Shown one piece after another: positions 59,697 to 64,000 of a DNA stretch of 64,000 bases (position 1 is the first letter of the stretch; each line of letters starts with the position of its first letter). The notes under the pieces were generated by a model. The model ran no database searches and was not told the DNA's origin. It saw only the letters and a list, made by a program, of their open reading frames with translations. The DNA is from JAWCLZ01 sp038850275 (GTDB lineage Archaea > Halobacteriota > JAWCLZ01): contig JAWCLZ010000003.1 in NCBI GenBank assembly GCA_038850275.1, positions 34,545-98,544 of the forward strand, given 5' to 3'. The translations under genes were made by a program, and so were the position numbers.

Positions 59697-61076
59697 ATGA
59701 AGAATAAAAGCGGGATTGAAAAATCAGCTTTAATAGCTGTTACCCTTTCATCATTTCTAACCCCATTTGCAGTTTCATCAGTCAATGTTGCCCTCCCAAC
59801 TATTGGGAGGGAGTTTGCAATGGACGCTATCTCTTTAAACTGGGTTGCAACTGCCTATCTCTTAACCTCAGCCATTTTTTTAGTTCCAATTGGAAGACTA
59901 GCTGATATAAAGGGGAGGAAAAAGCTCTTTATCCTTGGCACATTCATATTCACCATTACCTCTTTCTTCTTAGCAATTTCAAACTCAGGAGCAATGGTGA
60001 TACTCTTAAGAGCTATACAAGGAATGGGAGGTGCAATGATATTTGGCACTGGAGTGGCAATTTTGACCTCCATATTCCCAGTTGGGGAAAGGGGGAAGAT
60101 GCTTGGGATAAATGTTGCCGCGGTTTACATTGGACTTTCAACTGGGCCATTTATAGGTGGATTCTTCACTCAGCAACTTGGATGGAGGAGCATTTTTTAT
60201 TTAAACATACCACTAGGCTTCTTGATAATTGCCTTCAGCGCCTTGAGATTAAAAGGAGAGTGGGCTGAGGCAAAGGGAGAGGAATTTGACCTTGCTGGTT
60301 CTATGATCTATTGCTTTATGCTTCTCTCAATAATGTATGGATTCTCCCTCTTACCCGCAATTTCAGGTGCTTGGCTGATATTAATGGGCGCACTTGGAAT
60401 GCTGTTCTTCATCCTATGGGAAATGAGAGTAAAAAATCCAGTTTTGAATCTCAATCTCTTTAGAGATAACACAGTATTTGCTTTCTCTAACTTAGCTGCT
60501 TTAATTAACTACAGTGCAACCTTTGCAGTTAGCTTTCTATTAAGCCTCTACCTACAATATATAAAAGGCCTTAATCCACAGGACGCAGGAGTGATTTTAG
60601 TTTCCCAGCCTGCTGTACAAGCTATTTTTTCACCACTTGCAGGTAGACTCTCAGATAAAATTGAGCCTAGAATAGTTGCCTCATCTGGAATGGCATTAAC
60701 AGCTATTGGACTTTTTCTATTCACATTCTTAAGTAAGGAGACAGCTCTTGAGTATATCATAGCTAGCTTGATTTTACTTGGCTTTGGCTTTGCTCTATTC
60801 TCAAGTCCAAATACAAATGCAGTTATGAGCTCCGTGGATAAAAGATTTTATGGCATAGCAAGTGCCACACTTGGCACAATGCGATTAACCGGTCAAATGC
60901 TTAGCATGGGGATAGCCATGCTTATCTTCGCCATTTACATTGGAAAAGTGGAGATAAATCCTGCAATTTATCCAAATTTAATGAGAAGCACTCAAGTTGC
61001 ATTTGGAATATTCTCAGCGCTATGCTTCGCAGGGATATTTGCATCCCTCGCTAGGGGGAAATTGAGAGAGAAATAG
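59697..61076 (+). CDS. MFS transporter, DHA2 (14-helix) family
   Basis: 459 residues with about 14 hydrophobic helices. FLTPFAVSSVNVALPTIGREF, NWVATAYLLTSAIFLVPIGRLADIKGRKKLF, RAIQGMGGAMIFGTGVAI and GMLGINVAAVYIGLSTGPFIGGFFTQQLGWRSIFYLNIP are typical of EmrB/QacA-type exporters. Proton-driven efflux of an organic compound; substrate unknown. Followed by nikR. Confidence 0.92.
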   Translation: MKNKSGIEKSALIAVTLSSFLTPFAVSSVNVALPTIGREFAMDAISLNWVATAYLLTSAIFLVPIGRLADIKGRKKLFILGTFIFTITSFFLAISNSGAMVILLRAIQGMGGAMIFGTGVAILTSIFPVGERGKMLGINVAAVYIGLSTGPFIGGFFTQQLGWRSIFYLNIPLGFLIIAFSALRLKGEWAEAKGEEFDLAGSMIYCFMLLSIMYGFSLLPAISGAWLILMGALGMLFFILWEMRVKNPVLNLNLFRDNTVFAFSNLAALINYSATFAVSFLLSLYLQYIKGLNPQDAGVILVSQPAVQAIFSPLAGRLSDKIEPRIVASSGMALTAIGLFLFTFLSKETALEYIIASLILLGFGFALFSSPNTNAVMSSVDKRFYGIASATLGTMRLTGQMLSMGIAMLIFAIYIGKVEINPAIYPNLMRSTQVAFGIFSALCFAGIFASLARGKLREK

Positions 61077-61122
61077 AAAATAAGAAAGAGATAAAAATAG
61101 AGATAAAATAGAATTAGAGATA

Positions 61123-61563
61123 ATGGTTAAAGATAAATTGGTTAAAGATAAATTAGAACGCATAGGAGTTTCCATACCCGCTAATTTACTCAATCGCTTT
61201 GACGATATCATTGCAAAGCGCGGCTATTCCTCGAGATCCGAAGGCATAAGAGATGCTATTCGCAACTATATCATTGACTATGAATGGATGAGTGAGGAAA
61301 AAGGCGAGAAAGTTGGAATAATAACCTTGATCTACGATCACCATCAACGCGGGTTGGTGAATACTCTTTTAGAAATGGAGCATGAGCATAATGAGCTCAT
61401 TGAGAGCTCGCTTCATAAGCATTTAGATGAAGAAAACTGCCTTGAGGTAATAGTGGTAAGGGGAGACGCGGAGGAGGTTAAAGACCTAACTGAGAAAATC
61501 ATGGCACTGCGTGGAGTTAAGCACGTTAAACTAACTACTACCTCGCCTGGGAAAGGATTATAG
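61123..61563 (+). CDS. nikR: Nickel-responsive regulator NikR
   Basis: 146 residues. LERIGVSIPANLLNRFDDIIAKRGYSSRSEGIRDAIRNYI is an intact ribbon-helix-helix, followed by the ACT-like Ni domain with MEHEHNELIESSLHKHLDEENCLEV (His, His-x-His, Cys ligands). Represses nickel uptake when Ni2+ is plentiful. Its N-terminus has an in-frame duplication of VKDKL. The stop is one base from the U32 start region. Confidence 0.93.
   Translation: MVKDKLVKDKLERIGVSIPANLLNRFDDIIAKRGYSSRSEGIRDAIRNYIIDYEWMSEEKGEKVGIITLIYDHHQRGLVNTLLEMEHEHNELIESSLHKHLDEENCLEVIVVRGDAEEVKDLTEKIMALRGVKHVKLTTTSPGKGL
61125..61154. repeat. 15-bp in-frame tandem duplication at the nikR start
   Basis: GGTTAAAGATAAATT at 61125-61139 and again at 61140-61154; encodes VKDKL twice directly after the initiator Met. 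The family normally starts close to the ERIGVS strand, so the duplication lengthens the N-terminal arm. Confidence 0.9.
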
Positions 61564-61564
61564 C

Positions 61565-63955
61565 ATGCTTAAAAAGCCAGAGTTACTAGCTCCAGCTGGG
61601 AATTTCGAGGCTTTAAAAGCAGCTGTGGAAAACGGCGCTGATGCTGTTTACCTCGGGGGAAAGAATTTCAATGCCAGGCAGTATGCTGAGAACTTCACCT
61701 TAGAGGAACTTGAGAGAGCAATTGATTATGCGCATCTCCGGGGAGTTAAGGTCTATGTTACCGTTAATACTTTGATTAAGAATCAAGAGTTTGAGGAAGT
61801 GATGAATTTTTTGAAGGCAATTTATGAAATGGGCGCTGATGCAGTAATTCTGCAAGACCTAGGATTGATTTCATTGATCAAGAAGATCAATTTACCCTTG
61901 GAATATCACGCTAGCACTCAAATGACCATCCATAATGCTGAGGGAGCAAGATTACTCGAGCAACTTGGATTCAAGCGAGTTATTCTCGCTAGAGAGCTAT
62001 CACTTGAGGAGATAAAGGAGATTAAAAAGCAAGTTAATATCGAGCTCGAGTGCTTCGTGCACGGCGCACTTTGTTTTTCATACTCAGGTCAGTGCTTGAT
62101 GAGCAGCTTAATAGGCGGTAGAAGTGCCAATCGAGGGAGATGTGCTCAGCCCTGTCGAAAGCGCTATGCCCTGCTAAATAGCAAAGGAGGGGTTCTATGT
62201 TGTAAATATCTCTTGAGCACTAGAGATCTGAATACTCTTGAGCATATTAAAGATTTAATTAACGTGGGCATAGCTGGATTTAAAATTGAGGGAAGGATGC
62301 GGCGAGCGGAATATGTTGCAATAGTAACTAGAGCATATCGCAATGCAATTGATTACCTTTCAACAAGCGAGATGGAAGAGAAAAAGGTAAGGCAGATCTT
62401 CAATAGAGGCTTCACAACAGGCTATTTCTACGGGAAACAAGGGAGGGAAATGATGAGCTATGACTCCCCTGATAATAGAGGCATTGAGATTGGTAGGGTC
62501 TTGAGTTACGATGGAAAAACAGCTGAAATTCTACTGGAAGATATCCTGAGGAGAGGAGATGGCATTGAGATCGATGGAAGGGGGTCTAGGATAACTCACT
62601 TGGAAGTTGGAGGTAGAAAAGTTGAGATCGCGAGACCAGGGGAAATAGCTAGGGTGAGAATAAAGGGAGAAGTTGAAAAAGGCAGCAGGGTATTCAAAAC
62701 ATTAGACGCAGCGCTCATCAAAGAAGCTAGGAGTACTTATGAAGGGTTTAATAGAAAAGTGTTAGTTGATATTAAAGCAAGTCTAAAAATAGGCAAACCA
62801 TTCACTCTACTCCTAGAGGATGAAGATGGAAACATAGTAGTTGAGGCAAGTGATTGCATTGCACAGAGTGCTGTTAAACATCCCCTAACCAAGGATGTTT
62901 TAATTAAACAGTTGAATCGCTTCAGCGAGACTCCTTTTTCACCACGCAATTTCTCAATCGATTTAGATGAGGGCGCGTTCATAGCATTTAGCGTGATAAC
63001 AAATACTAGGCGTCGTGCAATTGAAGCTCTAGAGGAGAAGCGAATAATTCGAGGGAAGAGAAAATCCATTGAAATTCAATTGAGAGATGAAAGCACAGCA
63101 GTTAGAGCTAAGGAGAAACCTATTCTCGCTGTTAATGCCTTTTCACTGGAGTCATTGAAGAGTGCAATTAAAGGTGGAGCAGATTTGATATATCTACATC
63201 ATAGTCTATGCGATGGAGCAATTGAGCACTGTAGAAAAAGCGGGGTGAAGCTAGTTGCAAATATAGGTAGAATAACCAAGGACAGTGAGTTAAATAAATT
63301 GAAATTAGAAGATGTAGATGGGGCATTAGTTGGAAATCTAGGGAGCCTTAAGTTGCTATCTGAGCGTACTTCTTTACCTCTCTATCTTGACTTCTCCCTC
63401 AATGTATTCAACACCCACGCAGCTAATTTCTTGACACAAAAATTCCCAAGGATTGAAACCATAACTCTTTCCCCAGAGCTCACTTTACAGGAGATCAAAG
63501 CCATTGCAAAGAGTTCAAATTTAAGGTTTGAATGCATTGTTCACGGTTTCTTACCGCTAATGATCAGCGAGCACTGCATAGCTGCGAGTATCCTAAGCGA
63601 TTCAGAGAAATGCAGCGCTCCCTGCAAGCGCGATAGCTATAGTATTAAAGATGAAGCAGGCTATGTTTTTCCCCTCTATTTTGATTCAAGCTGTAGAACA
63701 CATATCTTGAATTCCAAGGAACTCTGCATGCTTGAATACCTCCCTGAATTAATAGAAATTGGAATCAGCAGTTTGAGGATTGAGACCTTGAATATAGATA
63801 GCGATGGAGTTAAGCAGATTGTTTCAATATATCGAAGAAATCTAGATAGCTATCTTGAAGACCCAGCTAGCTATGAATTTAATCCCAAGGATAAAATGGC
63901 ACTTGGTAAAGCAGTTGGCTTAACCCACGGGCACTACTTCAGGGGAGTGGAATAG
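61565..63955 (+). CDS. Peptidase U32 family protein (RlhA/YhbU-like, with DUF3656 and duplicated C-terminal part)
   Basis: 796 residues. PELLAPAGNFEALKAAVENGADAVYLGGKNFNAR, DAVILQDLGLISL, PLEYHASTQMTIHN, VLARELSLEEI, LECFVHGALCFSYSGQCLMSSLIGGRSANRGRCAQPCRK (U32 signature with Cys) in the N-half; a DUF3656-like middle; and a second, weaker U32-like unit (LAVNAFSLESLKSAIKGGADLIYL ... CIVHGFLPLMISEHCIAAS ... CSAPCKRDSY). Related RlhA and TrhP hydroxylate 23S rRNA or tRNA rather than cut protein. Confidence 0.9.
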   Translation: MLKKPELLAPAGNFEALKAAVENGADAVYLGGKNFNARQYAENFTLEELERAIDYAHLRGVKVYVTVNTLIKNQEFEEVMNFLKAIYEMGADAVILQDLGLISLIKKINLPLEYHASTQMTIHNAEGARLLEQLGFKRVILARELSLEEIKEIKKQVNIELECFVHGALCFSYSGQCLMSSLIGGRSANRGRCAQPCRKRYALLNSKGGVLCCKYLLSTRDLNTLEHIKDLINVGIAGFKIEGRMRRAEYVAIVTRAYRNAIDYLSTSEMEEKKVRQIFNRGFTTGYFYGKQGREMMSYDSPDNRGIEIGRVLSYDGKTAEILLEDILRRGDGIEIDGRGSRITHLEVGGRKVEIARPGEIARVRIKGEVEKGSRVFKTLDAALIKEARSTYEGFNRKVLVDIKASLKIGKPFTLLLEDEDGNIVVEASDCIAQSAVKHPLTKDVLIKQLNRFSETPFSPRNFSIDLDEGAFIAFSVITNTRRRAIEALEEKRIIRGKRKSIEIQLRDESTAVRAKEKPILAVNAFSLESLKSAIKGGADLIYLHHSLCDGAIEHCRKSGVKLVANIGRITKDSELNKLKLEDVDGALVGNLGSLKLLSERTSLPLYLDFSLNVFNTHAANFLTQKFPRIETITLSPELTLQEIKAIAKSSNLRFECIVHGFLPLMISEHCIAASILSDSEKCSAPCKRDSYSIKDEAGYVFPLYFDSSCRTHILNSKELCMLEYLPELIEIGISSLRIETLNIDSDGVKQIVSIYRRNLDSYLEDPASYEFNPKDKMALGKAVGLTHGHYFRGVE

Positions 63956-64000
63956 CTTGCAGTCTCCGGCTCACTTCTTCCCAGTTAACTATGCTCCAGA

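Noticed and set aside
63939..64000. Minus-strand frame running off the window end, last residues WSIVNWEEVSRRLQAIPLP then stop
   Set aside because: It could be the end of a neighbouring gene overlapping the U32 gene, but about 20 codons at the edge are too few to support a call.

Overview
The window is from an anaerobic archaeon of the euryarchaeal methanogen-related branch. Two enzymes of the tetrahydromethanopterin C1 pathway are present (ftr and the F420-dependent mtd), with a HdrD/HdrE-like pair, an MsvR-type redox regulator, archaeal information-processing genes (rpoK, rpoL, tbp, a TFE-beta-like protein, LSm, Orc1/Cdc6, Csl4, S2, S8e, archaeal RNase J) and the archaeal mevalonate route with isopentenyl phosphate kinase. 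No mcr genes lie in the window, so methanogen, anaerobic methane/alkane oxidiser and Archaeoglobus-like lineages cannot be separated. DNA is moderately AT-rich; many genes have a TATA box about 28-30 nt upstream of the start and look leaderless, while internal operon genes have GGAGG/GGTGA ribosome binding sites.

Layout. 1-6.8 kb: 3' part of a P-type cation ATPase, a Zn-type mini-protein, TFE-beta-like and LSm genes, MoaD-like protein, amidohydrolase, Orc1/Cdc6, a decayed MFS transporter, an MBL hydrolase and a nucleotidyltransferase. 6.8-16.2 kb (minus strand): conserved rpoK-rpsB-memo-mvk-ipk-fni-rnj-idsA run followed by ftr, joining RNA polymerase, ribosome and isoprenoid lipid synthesis, preceded by DUF1614, DUF5350-like and UspA genes. 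16.2-19.5 kb: an FtsZ2-like protein with a C-terminal membrane helix, TatA, TatC and a HAD phosphatase. 19.6-22.6 kb: a three-gene 2-oxoacid:ferredoxin oxidoreductase of unknown substrate. 22.6-30.6 kb: Hsp20 with HSR1-like operators, PurE, TyrRS, Mtd, CDF transporter, NadE, signal peptidase and small membrane proteins. 30.8-32.9 kb: tRNA-Arg(TCG) followed by a zone of broken genes (FmdE, NikR, DUF333/eight-cysteine protein). 33-37 kb: S8e and four pilin-like genes. 37-45 kb: cupin-type PGI, MTAP-like phosphorylase, tRNA methyltransferase, TBP, DUF5591, MGMT, HisF, DUF99, RpoL, Csl4, METTL5-like. 45-54.5 kb: class II aldolase and AOR, AmmeMemoRadiSam radical SAM enzyme, class II ribonucleotide reductase, GAPN-like dehydrogenase, UPF0058, DUF59. 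54.5-64 kb: an MsvR-like regulator carrying an inserted MEDS domain behind two MsvR-type boxes, a HdrE/HdrD-like membrane electron-transfer pair, a HisB-like protein that has lost most metal ligands, DUF169, an MFS drug-type transporter, an intact NikR and a U32 peptidase-family protein.

The main unexplained pattern is a set of short perfect or near-perfect tandem duplications (10-31 bp units, 2-4 copies) sitting on gene ends or starts, with the stop or start codon inside the repeated unit. The strongest system-level candidates are the MsvR-MEDS-V4R regulator with its own boxes, the membrane-anchored FtsZ, the degenerate HisB and the unusual oxidoreductase.
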